Positions 14,462-22,327 of a stretch of 38,250 nt of DNA are shown one piece after another. The DNA comes from an uncultured Rikenella sp. GTDB lineage: Bacteria; Bacteroidota; Bacteroidia; Bacteroidales; Rikenellaceae. Below the pieces are notes generated by a model. The model made no database searches. It had not been told where the DNA came from and saw nothing but the letters and a program-made list of their open reading frames with translations. The stretch spans positions 1 through 38,250 of the forward strand of contig CAJTNK010000008.1 in NCBI GenBank assembly GCA_910577885.1, in the 5' to 3' direction. Each line of letters opens with the position of its first letter. Position 1 is the stretch's first letter. The translations under genes were made by a program, and so were the position numbers.

Positions 14462-15817
14462 ATGAAGCGTCAAACACCCGCTACCGTCTCCTCCTCCACT
14501 GCCGCGAAAAAGCCGGCGGCAGTCCGCCGTCCGGCTGTCGCCGCCGCTCCGGCGGTTGAGCCCGACGACGATATCGAAAACCTGACCCCTCCTCCCGCCT
14601 CTGCCCCCGATGTTCCCCCACCCCTACCCCCCAAGAAACCCCGTCGCGTGGGGGGTGCCGGCGCCGCCACCGCTTCCGCTCCCACCGTCGAACAGCGTTG
14701 GCAGCGGGGCCGTGATCTGATCGAGAAGATTTTCCAGCCTCTGAAATGCGACCCGAGCCGCGTTACCTTGTTACCCGACGCCGAGACCCTGGCGGCGCTC
14801 CGGGGCGCCTGCCAGGCCTGGATGAATACCCGCCGCCAGAACCCCCAGCTGAATTTCAGCAGCCGCACGTCCTTCGCCGAGCAGATGGCGCGTTTCCTCC
14901 TGCAGCTCATCTTGCAGGCCACCGACGAGCTCGGCCGCGACGTCACGGGCTGCGCCGTCTGGCGACAGCCCGTCGACTTTAGCGCCGACGACCAAGTCAA
15001 CGGGTCCGTGGCGCTCCGTTGCTACCACGGTGACTCCATGGTCGCCCGCGAGCACATCGTCGAGATGAGCGTGACCAGCGAGGCCGGCAAACGCGCCTTG
15101 TCCGAGCAGGCCGAGCAGGCCAAGGTCGTGCAGAACGAGTACGGACGCAGCGTCGTCCGTCTCGTGTATGACGACGCTCTGATCTGCGCCAAGGATGCCC
15201 GCATGCCGAGCGGGCAGCACTCTTCGGAGAGCTGCGGGCTCTTTTTTAGCGATTCGGTCAAAATGCGTACCGCTCTGGCCCAGTACGCGGCTTTCCAAAA
15301 AGCCTGCTTTCCCCAGATGGAAGCCGAGACGGCTGGGAAACACCTGGCCGTCGTGCTCCGTTGCCGCTGCAACTGGAGCGCGGCCAGCTCGCCGAAACCG
15401 ACCGTGCAGCTGGGACGGCAGACCTGCCGTCCCACCGCCTTCCAATTGACCAGCGCCAGCCAGCTCGACGCCGAATCTCTGGACGACGACCGCCTGCGCG
15501 CCAGCGTCCACTTCCCCTGCCTGCTGGTCTTCCAGTGCTGCAACCCCTCCTTCCGTGGGGGAGCTCGTTCCGGAGGAGCCGGGCAGTGCGAGACGCCCAG
15601 CTGCGACTGGAAGCTGAGCGCCCCCGATCTGCTGAATGCCGCCCAGCTGGCGAAGAATCTGTGGCGCGACCTGTTGACCGAAGAGCCTCTGCCTCCGCTG
15701 CGGCTACCCGAGCTGCGTTGGCACCAGAGTCTCCGTTATCAGCCGGCCCTGCTCCCGCAGCAGGTGTCCGACTCCCACCCCGAAGAGAACGCGAGTCCCT
15801 TTGAAATGACGGCCTGA
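14462..15817 (+). CDS. DBP: Single-stranded DNA-binding protein (E2A DBP)
   Basis: 451 aa. The disordered N-terminus is Pro/Lys-rich with a PPKKPRR nuclear signal. The conserved core from ~75 includes LNFSSRTSFAEQMARFLLQ, VWRQPVDFSADDQVNGS-like sequence, ESCGLFFSDSVKMRTALAQYAAFQKACFPQM and Cys clusters (LRCRCNW, CCNPSF) that bind zinc. DBP coats displaced strands and stimulates elongation by the viral polymerase. A GAGGTACCAG acceptor ends 1 nt before the ATG, consistent with an untranslated leader from 11398. AATAAA follows at 15836. Shorter than human DBP (529 aa), mostly in the N-terminus. Confidence 0.97.
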   Translation: MKRQTPATVSSSTAAKKPAAVRRPAVAAAPAVEPDDDIENLTPPPASAPDVPPPLPPKKPRRVGGAGAATASAPTVEQRWQRGRDLIEKIFQPLKCDPSRVTLLPDAETLAALRGACQAWMNTRRQNPQLNFSSRTSFAEQMARFLLQLILQATDELGRDVTGCAVWRQPVDFSADDQVNGSVALRCYHGDSMVAREHIVEMSVTSEAGKRALSEQAEQAKVVQNEYGRSVVRLVYDDALICAKDARMPSGQHSSESCGLFFSDSVKMRTALAQYAAFQKACFPQMEAETAGKHLAVVLRCRCNWSAASSPKPTVQLGRQTCRPTAFQLTSASQLDAESLDDDRLRASVHFPCLLVFQCCNPSFRGGARSGGAGQCETPSCDWKLSAPDLLNAAQLAKNLWRDLLTEEPLPPLRLPELRWHQSLRYQPALLPQQVSDSHPEENASPFEMTA

Positions 15818-15835
15818 GTCCGCAGATACCGTTTC

Positions 15836-15841
15836 AATAAA
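15836..15841 (+). terminator. E2A poly(A) signal
   Basis: AATAAA 18 nt after the DBP stop, back to back with the minus-strand L3 signal at 15848-15853. Confidence 0.85.
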
Positions 15842-15847
15842 GCGAGA

Positions 15848-15853
15848 TTTATT
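15848..15853 (-). terminator. L3 poly(A) signal
   Basis: AATAAA on the minus strand, 32 nt after the protease stop. Confidence 0.85.
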
Positions 15854-15884
15854 ACCCACCGCCCTTTTTCGATGTCTCTTTGTT

Positions 15885-16529
15885 TCAGGGGGGTGGGGGC
15901 ATCCTGTCGAAGGCGGTGGCGGCCCTGATGCGGCCCTCGTTCTGCCTAAAGTAGCTGGAGTGCTGCTGGAGGTAGCGGTACAGGTACTCTTGGTTGGTCC
16001 GCAGGATGGGTTGGGCGTCGGGCGAGCGCAACCGCGCGTTCGGCACTCCTTGCACGGGTCCCATGACGGGGTTGGCGTCGCCGAGTGCGTTCAGCGGGTT
16101 GGCCTCGAAGGCCGCCACGAAGAGGCAGCAGAAGAGCCCGCAGGCGGCGCTGCGAGGTCCCTGGACCGAGTCGGTGCTCTTGACGAGTTCAACGCAGCGC
16201 GAGCCGTCGTTTTGGCCGAGGGCGCTGCGGCGCAGCAAGCCCTCGTACTCGAAGTGATAGATCTGTTTCAGACGGTCGTCCGCGAAGCCATAGGGCTCGA
16301 ACATGGTCACGGTGCGCGTACGAGGATTCCAGCCGAACGCCAACCAGTGGACGCCGCCGGTCTCGCGACCGGCCGTATTGACGATGGCCGTGGCCGGGGC
16401 CTCGGAGCGGACGAAGCCCGGGAACCTCTTGTCGAAGGTGCCGAGAAAGTGCGCTCCGGCTCCGAGGTCGGCGACGATGCGACGGATCTCGCTCTCGGTG
16501 CTGCCGGCGGGCGCCCCGTCTCCGGTCAT
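15885..16529 (-). CDS. L3 protease: Adenovirus maturation protease (adenain)
   Basis: The 214-aa cysteine protease cleaves capsid precursors. The catalytic triad is visible: His61 in GGVHWLAF, Glu78 in MFEPYGF and Cys130 in SAACGLFCC. Cys112 (SRCVEL) corresponds to the residue that forms a disulfide with the pVI C-terminal peptide. Conserved blocks FLGTFDKRFPGF and QIYHFEYEGLLRRSA leave no doubt. The N-terminus is a few residues longer than in human virus. It starts 12 nt after the hexon stop. Confidence 0.98.
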   Translation of the reverse strand: MTGDGAPAGSTESEIRRIVADLGAGAHFLGTFDKRFPGFVRSEAPATAIVNTAGRETGGVHWLAFGWNPRTRTVTMFEPYGFADDRLKQIYHFEYEGLLRRSALGQNDGSRCVELVKSTDSVQGPRSAACGLFCCLFVAAFEANPLNALGDANPVMGPVQGVPNARLRSPDAQPILRTNQEYLYRYLQQHSSYFRQNEGRIRAATAFDRMPPPP

Positions 16530-16541
16530 GTTGGGTCCCGC

Positions 16542-19310
16542 TTAGGTGGTAGCGTTGCCGGCGGAGAAGGGTGTACGCAGGTACACGGCCTCGATGACTC
16601 CCCGGTGAGGCTGGTGGATGCGAGCCATGTCAAACACTTCGAAGAGCAGGTAGAGCAGGGTGGGCTCGTCCATGGCGTCCACCTCAAAGACCATGTCCAG
16701 CGAGTGGGCCGAGTTGGCATAAAGCAGTCCCTGGCCCAGATCCGTCAGGGCACCCATGTTCATGAAGTTACTGCTGAAGGGGATCTTCCACATGGTGCGG
16801 TCGCACAAGAACTTTTTCTGCGTCACGCTGGGGAAGGCCTGGGAGCCGATGAGGGGATAAGGCCAGTTGGCCGGGTAGGGGAAGCCGATCCGCTGCCAGG
16901 TGGCGATGGGGAACGCGGCCCAGCCCGAGTTGTTCCACTGTTTGGTGACGGGCACGGGGTAGTAGTTGGGCTTGGTGACGTCGGGCATCTGCCGAGTCAT
17001 GGGTTGGAAGTTTCGGAAGAAGCTGTAGGTGCGGTCCCGAGGCCCATCGGGAATCCAGTACCCCTGGTAGCCGATGTTGTAGTTGGCCAGCATCTGGACC
17101 AGGAACCAGTCCTTGGTGATGTTACACTGACAGGTGGTGTAGCCTTCGCCGTCCAGGGCCCGCTTGATCTCGAACTCGTTAGGCACCAGCAGACGATCCA
17201 TGCCCGGCCAGCTGACGCTGGAATCGAACTGGATGGCCACTCGACGGAAAGTGTGGTTGAGATAGAAGGTGCCGTCGAGGTAGGGTATGGTGCCCGAGTA
17301 CATAAAGTAGGGATCGTAGACGGAACCCAGAGAGGGCGTTTCCAGGGCCTTGACTCGGGTAAAGGACCAGCCTCGGAAGGCGGCCCAGTTGCGGGACGGA
17401 ATGCTGATGGGCACGTTGGTGGCCCCGGCGGGGATGGGGTAGAGCATGTTGGCACTGCTGAGGTAGTCGGCGAAGACCTGGTCGTTGGTCTCGTTTCTCA
17501 GCATGGCTTCCAGGGTGGAGGCGGTGTTGTGGGCCAGAGGGAAGAAGGAGGCAAAGAGGTTGATCTGGGTGTAGTTGATGGAGGCGCCGTCGACGCGCAG
17601 ATCGTTGCCCAGGGTGCTCTGGAGGATCATGTTGACGTCCTTCCTGAAAGCCCACTCGTAGGTGTAGGTGCCGGGCAGCAGCATGAGGTTCTTGATGGCG
17701 AAGAACTTCATCGGCACTTGGATGTGGAAGTCGACGTAGCGGCCGTTGCCCAGCAGCTGGGAGCGGTACCGGAGCCCGGCGTTCCGGTGGTGGTTGAAGG
17801 GGTTTTCGTTATCCATGGAGTCGACGCTCCAGCGCGCGCCCATATTGATGTAGGCGTCGATGAGTCCGCTGGGCACCAGCCGGGCGTTCATGTAATCGTA
17901 GGTGCGCTTGTTGGCCGTGTCGGGGTCGACGTTGCCGACGAAGGGCCCGACCTTGAGTCGGTCGGGCAGGTACTGGCCGACGTTGGAGAAGAGGAAGCCC
18001 CGCCAGAGGTTGGCCTGGATGTTGATCTCCATCGCCCGGGGCTCGCCTCGGTCCACATACATGTTAGGCGACTGGTTCGCCACGTCTTGCCAGTTGTTGT
18101 TGACGTAATTGACTTTGACCTTTTTAGTCAGCTCGACACCGCTGGGGTCGAAAGCGTACGAGACGAGGTCGTCCTCGCAGCCGTTGTTCTCGATGATGCG
18201 GACGTCGGGGTCGTAGCTATCGATGGCCTGATTCCACATGGAAAAGTACCTGGACCTGTCCTGTAGCACCTCCAGCAAGTACTGATAACTGAGCTCGGTA
18301 TTCCTATCCTGCAGATCGACCACGGCGTTCAACTGACTGGACTGCCCGGCCAACACTCCCTGGTTGCCGTTGCTGTTGTAATAACACAGCCCGATAAAAT
18401 TGTCACGGAAACCGATGTAGTTGGGTCGGTTGGGCTGTGACCACTGGGTCAGAACTGACCAGTCGTCGCCACCGCCGTAACTGAAGGTGATGTGAGTGTC
18501 GGGAGAGATCACGTTCACCTGCTCAGAGTAGAGCATGGTGTGCGGAGCCTGGTTATTGGCGTTACTGAAAAATTCTTTGTTGATGGCGGTGTCTGGAATG
18601 GTTTGGGTGCCGTTGTTGGAAGTGGGAAAGGCGTAAGACCCGTAATTGGTGGTGGCCGTCTGTGGGCCGCCGGCAAAGGTTAAATCCAGAGCGCGGCCGC
18701 CCTTGTTGTTGGTGGCCGTATTCTCGTCTAAGAAGTTGACGTACCAGTCACCGTTGCCCTTAGTGGGCAAGATGTCATCGGTATCAACATAGGCGTTAGC
18801 GTCGCCCACTTTGTGCATACCGTTCTGGTCAATGGTGCCGCCGTCGATGGTGGCGATACCGATAGCACTAGCTTGGGCGACATTCTGCCCAGTCGCTTTG
18901 AGGTTAGCGACCGTGGGGTTGGGGGCGCCGCGGGGCGCCAGACAGTTGTACGCCGTGCTGCAGTAGGGTTTGAACGTGGGGCCGCGATCCAGGGTGCCGC
19001 GGATGTCAAAGTAGCAGCTGGCCATGTCGAGAACCCGGTTGTCACCGACGGCCAGCTGGAAACGCACGCGGTGCGAATACACGTTGTCCTCCCGGTCCAC
19101 GGGCACGAAGCGCAGCTGCAGACGCTGAGACCGCTCGGTCGTCACGTCGTGCGTCGGCGCCACCGTGGGGTTACGGAACTTGTTACCCAGGCTAAAGTAC
19201 GAATCGGTCGCCTGGGCGAACTGCACCAGGCCGGGACTCAGGTACTCGGTCGCATCCTGGCCGGCGATGTGCATGTACGACCATTGCGGTTGCATCGCGG
19301 GGGCCGCCAT
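16542..19310 (-). CDS. L3 hexon: Hexon, major capsid protein (II)
   Basis: 922 aa from the ATG at 19310, placed 8 nt after a TTCGTTTTAG acceptor. It begins MAAPAMQPQWSYMHIAGQD, then EYLSPGLVQFAQATDSYF and NPTVAPTHDVTTERSQRL, all diagnostic. The variable loops (~135-430) are Asn/Gly-rich and short, without the long acidic HVR1 of human species C. C-terminal blocks PYPLIGSQAFPSVTQKKFLCDRTMW-type and LYLLFEVFDMARIHQPHRG are strongly conserved. Hexon forms the 240 trimers of the capsid faces. Confidence 0.98.
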   Translation of the reverse strand: MAAPAMQPQWSYMHIAGQDATEYLSPGLVQFAQATDSYFSLGNKFRNPTVAPTHDVTTERSQRLQLRFVPVDREDNVYSHRVRFQLAVGDNRVLDMASCYFDIRGTLDRGPTFKPYCSTAYNCLAPRGAPNPTVANLKATGQNVAQASAIGIATIDGGTIDQNGMHKVGDANAYVDTDDILPTKGNGDWYVNFLDENTATNNKGGRALDLTFAGGPQTATTNYGSYAFPTSNNGTQTIPDTAINKEFFSNANNQAPHTMLYSEQVNVISPDTHITFSYGGGDDWSVLTQWSQPNRPNYIGFRDNFIGLCYYNSNGNQGVLAGQSSQLNAVVDLQDRNTELSYQYLLEVLQDRSRYFSMWNQAIDSYDPDVRIIENNGCEDDLVSYAFDPSGVELTKKVKVNYVNNNWQDVANQSPNMYVDRGEPRAMEINIQANLWRGFLFSNVGQYLPDRLKVGPFVGNVDPDTANKRTYDYMNARLVPSGLIDAYINMGARWSVDSMDNENPFNHHRNAGLRYRSQLLGNGRYVDFHIQVPMKFFAIKNLMLLPGTYTYEWAFRKDVNMILQSTLGNDLRVDGASINYTQINLFASFFPLAHNTASTLEAMLRNETNDQVFADYLSSANMLYPIPAGATNVPISIPSRNWAAFRGWSFTRVKALETPSLGSVYDPYFMYSGTIPYLDGTFYLNHTFRRVAIQFDSSVSWPGMDRLLVPNEFEIKRALDGEGYTTCQCNITKDWFLVQMLANYNIGYQGYWIPDGPRDRTYSFFRNFQPMTRQMPDVTKPNYYPVPVTKQWNNSGWAAFPIATWQRIGFPYPANWPYPLIGSQAFPSVTQKKFLCDRTMWKIPFSSNFMNMGALTDLGQGLLYANSAHSLDMVFEVDAMDEPTLLYLLFEVFDMARIHQPHRGVIEAVYLRTPFSAGNATT

Positions 19311-19464
19311 GGCGAAGGCTAAAACGAACAAACGACGACACACGAAACGGTTGGTTGGTACGGCACGGTCGAGCGTGTATTTCGATCGGTACGGTCTACA
19401 GCAGCAGCAGGTAGTCAGTCAGTCCCACCAAAAACCAAGAACGAACGAACGAACCCGCCGACGG
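19311..19464 (-). other. pVI-hexon spacer with splice acceptor
   Basis: 154 nt without a gene. It holds the hexon acceptor (TTTGTTCGTTTTAG) and short repeats: GTTC on the minus strand (three copies near 19440-19455) and a CTG run near 19400. Confidence 0.5.
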
Positions 19465-20223
19465 TCAGAAACAGCGGCGGCGGCGCGAACACCGCAGGCC
19501 GGCGCCCACCACGTTCGCCAACTTGCTCTGCCAGTCACCGGCGCCCGGGTACCGGGGGCGCGACACGACCACCGCCGGAGCCGGCGTGACCACCGTCGGA
19601 CGCGAGGGACGGGGTAGCTCCAGCGTGGTAGCGATCTGAGTCGGAGGAGTGACCACTTCGGTCACCATCGGCGCGATGGGGCGCGTGGTCGGACGCTTAC
19701 GGGGAGGCGGTACGGGAGCCGAGCCGACCGCCTGCTCGTAGGAGGGAGGCTCTTCCAACGTCTGCACCAGCGTCGTCTCGTAGTCGGGAGGCAGCTCGGA
19801 GGCCACGGGCCGCTTTACGGGCCCCTTAAAGGCCGGCAGCGGCGTGGGTTTGTCCTGGATGTCCTCCTCGGGCGGCGCCGATGGTTCCGGCTGAGGCGTC
19901 GGACGCGGGCCCAGCTGCTGCTCCAGACGACGGTCGAGCTCCTGGCGAGCCACGTCCAGGGCACCGTGGATACCCGTGGCGATCCCGTCCACCACTTTGC
20001 CCTGCAGGTCCGTGTCCTTCAGCTTCTGTCTCAGGGCCTGGCCCGTACTGCTGTTCCACGCCTTATTGCCCCAATGCTTAATGTTAGATCCGAAGCTCTT
20101 AATGCCCGACCACAGGCCGGACCAGTTTATCGCGCCGCCGCTCAGGTCGCTCGTGCCAAAAGTGGTACCCAGCAGAGGTTGCGTTCCGCGCCGAGGCGCC
20201 AGGGAAGAAAAATCCAAGTCCAT
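19465..20223 (-). CDS. L3 pVI: Minor capsid protein precursor pVI
   Basis: 252 aa; the membrane-lytic protein for endosome escape and source of the protease cofactor. The N-terminal FSSLAPRRGTQP is followed by a protease site DLSGG-A, then an amphipathic helix WSGLWSGIKSFGSNIKHWGNKAWNSS-type and KVVDGIATGI. A PPSY late-domain motif (EEPPSYEQ) binds Nedd4 ligases in human virus. The C-terminal 11-residue peptide GLRCSRRRRCF is the cofactor, with the reactive Cys second from the end. The site before it reads VVGA-G rather than IVGL-G. Confidence 0.97.
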   Translation of the reverse strand: MDLDFSSLAPRRGTQPLLGTTFGTSDLSGGAINWSGLWSGIKSFGSNIKHWGNKAWNSSTGQALRQKLKDTDLQGKVVDGIATGIHGALDVARQELDRRLEQQLGPRPTPQPEPSAPPEEDIQDKPTPLPAFKGPVKRPVASELPPDYETTLVQTLEEPPSYEQAVGSAPVPPPRKRPTTRPIAPMVTEVVTPPTQIATTLELPRPSRPTVVTPAPAVVVSRPRYPGAGDWQSKLANVVGAGLRCSRRRRCF

Positions 20224-20344
20224 GATCTCGAAGGAGGTAGCGGTGGTTGGTGGTGGTGGTGGTGGCGGAGGAGCCGACTAGCGCTGCCGGGGGGAGGAGG
20301 GGAAGACATCGGTGGTGAGCGAGCATCGGTGGCGGTCCTCCTCA

Positions 20345-20590
20345 TCAACGCTGATTCAGGGCTTTGGCCTGCAAGGCGACCGAGGCGATGGCCGGCACGG
20401 CCCCCACCGCCGCGGCGATGATCGGCGCCAACACCGCGGGAATGAAGCCGCCGCGCAGTCCGCGACGCCGCCGGTACGACCGCCGCCGAGTCCTTCTTCC
20501 GCTGCTGCAGCCCCCGCCGCCCAAACGACGGCGCAGGCGGCGACTTCGGGTCACCGGGACGCGAATACGATAGACGAGACTGGAGGCCAT
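20345..20590 (-). CDS. L2 pX: Core protein X precursor (pX, mu)
   Basis: 81 aa from the ATG at 20590. Basic Arg-rich core (RRTRRRSYRRRRGLRGG), then the hydrophobic conserved end FIPAVLAPIIAAAVGAVPAIASVALQA, nearly the same as the human ILPLLIPLIAAAIGAVPGIASVALQA. Protease consensus sites LGGG-G and LRGG-F bracket the basic mu peptide that condenses DNA. AATAAA lies 26 nt before its ATG, unlike human viruses, where the L2 signal follows pX. Confidence 0.95.
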   Translation of the reverse strand: MASSLVYRIRVPVTRSRRLRRRLGGGGCSSGRRTRRRSYRRRRGLRGGFIPAVLAPIIAAAVGAVPAIASVALQAKALNQR

Positions 20591-20615
20591 CGAGAAATTT
20601 TCGCCGGATGGGCCC

Positions 20616-20621
20616 TTTATT
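20616..20621 (-). terminator. L2 poly(A) signal
   Basis: AATAAA on the minus strand between pV and pX. I see no AATAAA or ATTAAA between pX and pVI, so this is probably the L2 signal and pX would be carried by longer or L3 mRNAs. Confidence 0.6.
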
Positions 20622-20637
20622 CGCAACACACAAACCG

Positions 20638-21648
20638 TTACAGACTGGCCGCGATGCTCGGATGGTAACGCACGACGGGGTAGCGCACTCGCGTCGCCGC
20701 TGTCGCCGCTCCCCACGCCGCCGCCTGCCGCAAGCTGGGATGAAAGCGCACGCCGGTCGGGTAAGCGCTGACGCGTCGACGACCGGTTCGCCTCCGGCGG
20801 CGACCGGTGACGCTGCTACGCCGAGAGACGCGGCGTCGTCGTCGCCGACCGAGTCCCAGGCTCCGGCGAACGCGCCGGGGTCGCGAGCTCAGTGGCACCT
20901 GCACGTCGATCATCTCCACGTCCACGGGACCGGCGCGCCGGGTCCGACGTCGCTTGACGCGGGCCTGCACCGGGCCGGCCGGGGTCTCGATGACCATGGG
21001 GGCGCTCCCGGGCTCGTCCGTCCGCTGCTTTTTAGCCACCATCACCTGCACGGTGGGCTCCAACTCGCTCGCCCGTCGCTTGCCTCGCAGGCGCCGGCGT
21101 TCGGGAAGGTCGCTAAAAACCACCTGCTCGGTCACCGGCACGTGCGACGGGGTGGGATTGCCCGTGTCCAGCAAGAGGCGACGCCGCTTGTTGGGTCCCT
21201 CCTGCTCGCCGGGAAACTCCACGTACGGTCGGCCCGTCGCTTCGGCCACAGCTTCCACCAAGTCGTTGGCCATGTCCTGCCAGGCGCGTTTGCGTTTGCC
21301 CGCGGCCTGCGACCCGACCCACCGCGAGCCGTCGTCGAGCGCCTGGCTGGTCACCAGGGCCGGAACCACCTCGCGGCGCACCGAAGCGGGGACGGCCAGG
21401 GCCGCCACGCTGGGTGCCGTCGGCAGGGGCAGGCGGGGCGGCGGAGCCGGCAGCGACACGGCCGCCGGGCTCGAGACGGGGACCAGGGGAGGATCGCCGT
21501 TTTCCGTGGGGTAGGCGATGGCCGCCGGGCGTGCGGGACCTGTGAGAGCCAGGGGTTGCGGCGGGGCCAAGAGGCCGGGGGGTGCGCGGCGGCGGGAAAG
21601 CAGACTGGCCGCCGAAGCGAGCGAAGCACGGGAGGCCGAACGCTTCAT
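20638..21648 (-). CDS. L2 pV: Minor core protein V
   Basis: 336 aa from the ATG at 21648. Protein V occurs only in mastadenoviruses, so this fixes the genus. Conserved landmarks are DTGNPTPSHVPVTEQ, ELEPTVQVMVAKKQR, GPVDVEMIDVQVP and the closing VRYHPSI, matching EGNPTPSLKPVTLQ, LAPTVQLMVPKRQR and ARYHPSIV in human V. Several Arg clusters are nuclear/nucleolar and DNA-binding signals. V links the DNA core to pVI and penton. The N-terminal ~100 residues are Ala/Pro-rich and diverged. Confidence 0.95.
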   Translation of the reverse strand: MKRSASRASLASAASLLSRRRAPPGLLAPPQPLALTGPARPAAIAYPTENGDPPLVPVSSPAAVSLPAPPPRLPLPTAPSVAALAVPASVRREVVPALVTSQALDDGSRWVGSQAAGKRKRAWQDMANDLVEAVAEATGRPYVEFPGEQEGPNKRRRLLLDTGNPTPSHVPVTEQVVFSDLPERRRLRGKRRASELEPTVQVMVAKKQRTDEPGSAPMVIETPAGPVQARVKRRRTRRAGPVDVEMIDVQVPLSSRPRRVRRSLGLGRRRRRRVSRRSSVTGRRRRRTGRRRVSAYPTGVRFHPSLRQAAAWGAATAATRVRYPVVRYHPSIAASL

Positions 21649-21758
21649 CGCGGCGGGCGCTGAGTCCACGACGAGAAAATAGATAACGATACAGGCGCGT
21701 CAATACGATTATGGCGATGAAGAGGAGGTGGAGGACGACGACGACGACGAGCAAAGAC

Positions 21759-22256
21759 TTAACGACGAGCCCGACGAACTCGCACACTGCGATGGATGCG
21801 GCGCCAGCGGGCCGTTCGCGCCCGCCGGGCGGCGGAGCGAGCCACGCGTCTGGCGGCCCGCAGAGCTCGGGTAGCCCGGCTGTAACGGCGGGCCGACCGG
21901 ACCACGGAGTTGATCGTGGCGTCCACGGCGCTGCGGGCCGCGGCCCGTCGTCGTCGGGCGTAGCGCCGAGCGCCGCGCACCACGGACTCGATGGCGCTTC
22001 CCACCGTATCGACCGCGGCGACGGCGGCGGCCCGGCGAGCGCGAGAGCGCCGGTAGCGGCGAGCGGAGCGCACCACCGAGCGGATGGTGTCGTCGATCTC
22101 GGAGGACGTGCTCGAGCGGACGGATCCCCAGGGTCGTCGGTAGTAGCTGCGCACGGCCACGGTGTAGGGCCCCTGGCGGGTCAGGGCGCCTCCGTACATT
22201 TTGCTCACACCCAGGCCCCAGCCGGTGTTGTTGCTCGGGCTGATCAGAATGGACAT
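21759..22256 (-). CDS. L2 pVII: Major core protein precursor pVII
   Basis: 165 aa, protamine-like and very Arg/Ala-rich. The N-terminal MSILISPSNNTGWGLG and the protease site MYGG-A are family signatures. VII wraps genomic DNA in the virion and blocks host damage sensing early. Repeated SVVRSARRY units (three copies) make up the centre. Confidence 0.96.
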   Translation of the reverse strand: MSILISPSNNTGWGLGVSKMYGGALTRQGPYTVAVRSYYRRPWGSVRSSTSSEIDDTIRSVVRSARRYRRSRARRAAAVAAVDTVGSAIESVVRGARRYARRRRAAARSAVDATINSVVRSARRYSRATRALRAARRVARSAARRARTARWRRIHRSVRVRRARR

Positions 22257-22327
22257 GGGACGCTGGAGGAGGGAGGGCGGCCACGAGACGCGCGACAGAG
22301 ACGAGAGCAGAAAAAGATGAGGATTTT

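Noticed and set aside
15960..18266. 768-aa open frame on the plus strand opposite hexon and protease
   Set aside because: Shadow of the strongly conserved hexon and protease frames; low-complexity Val/Gly/Asp composition and no recognisable domain.
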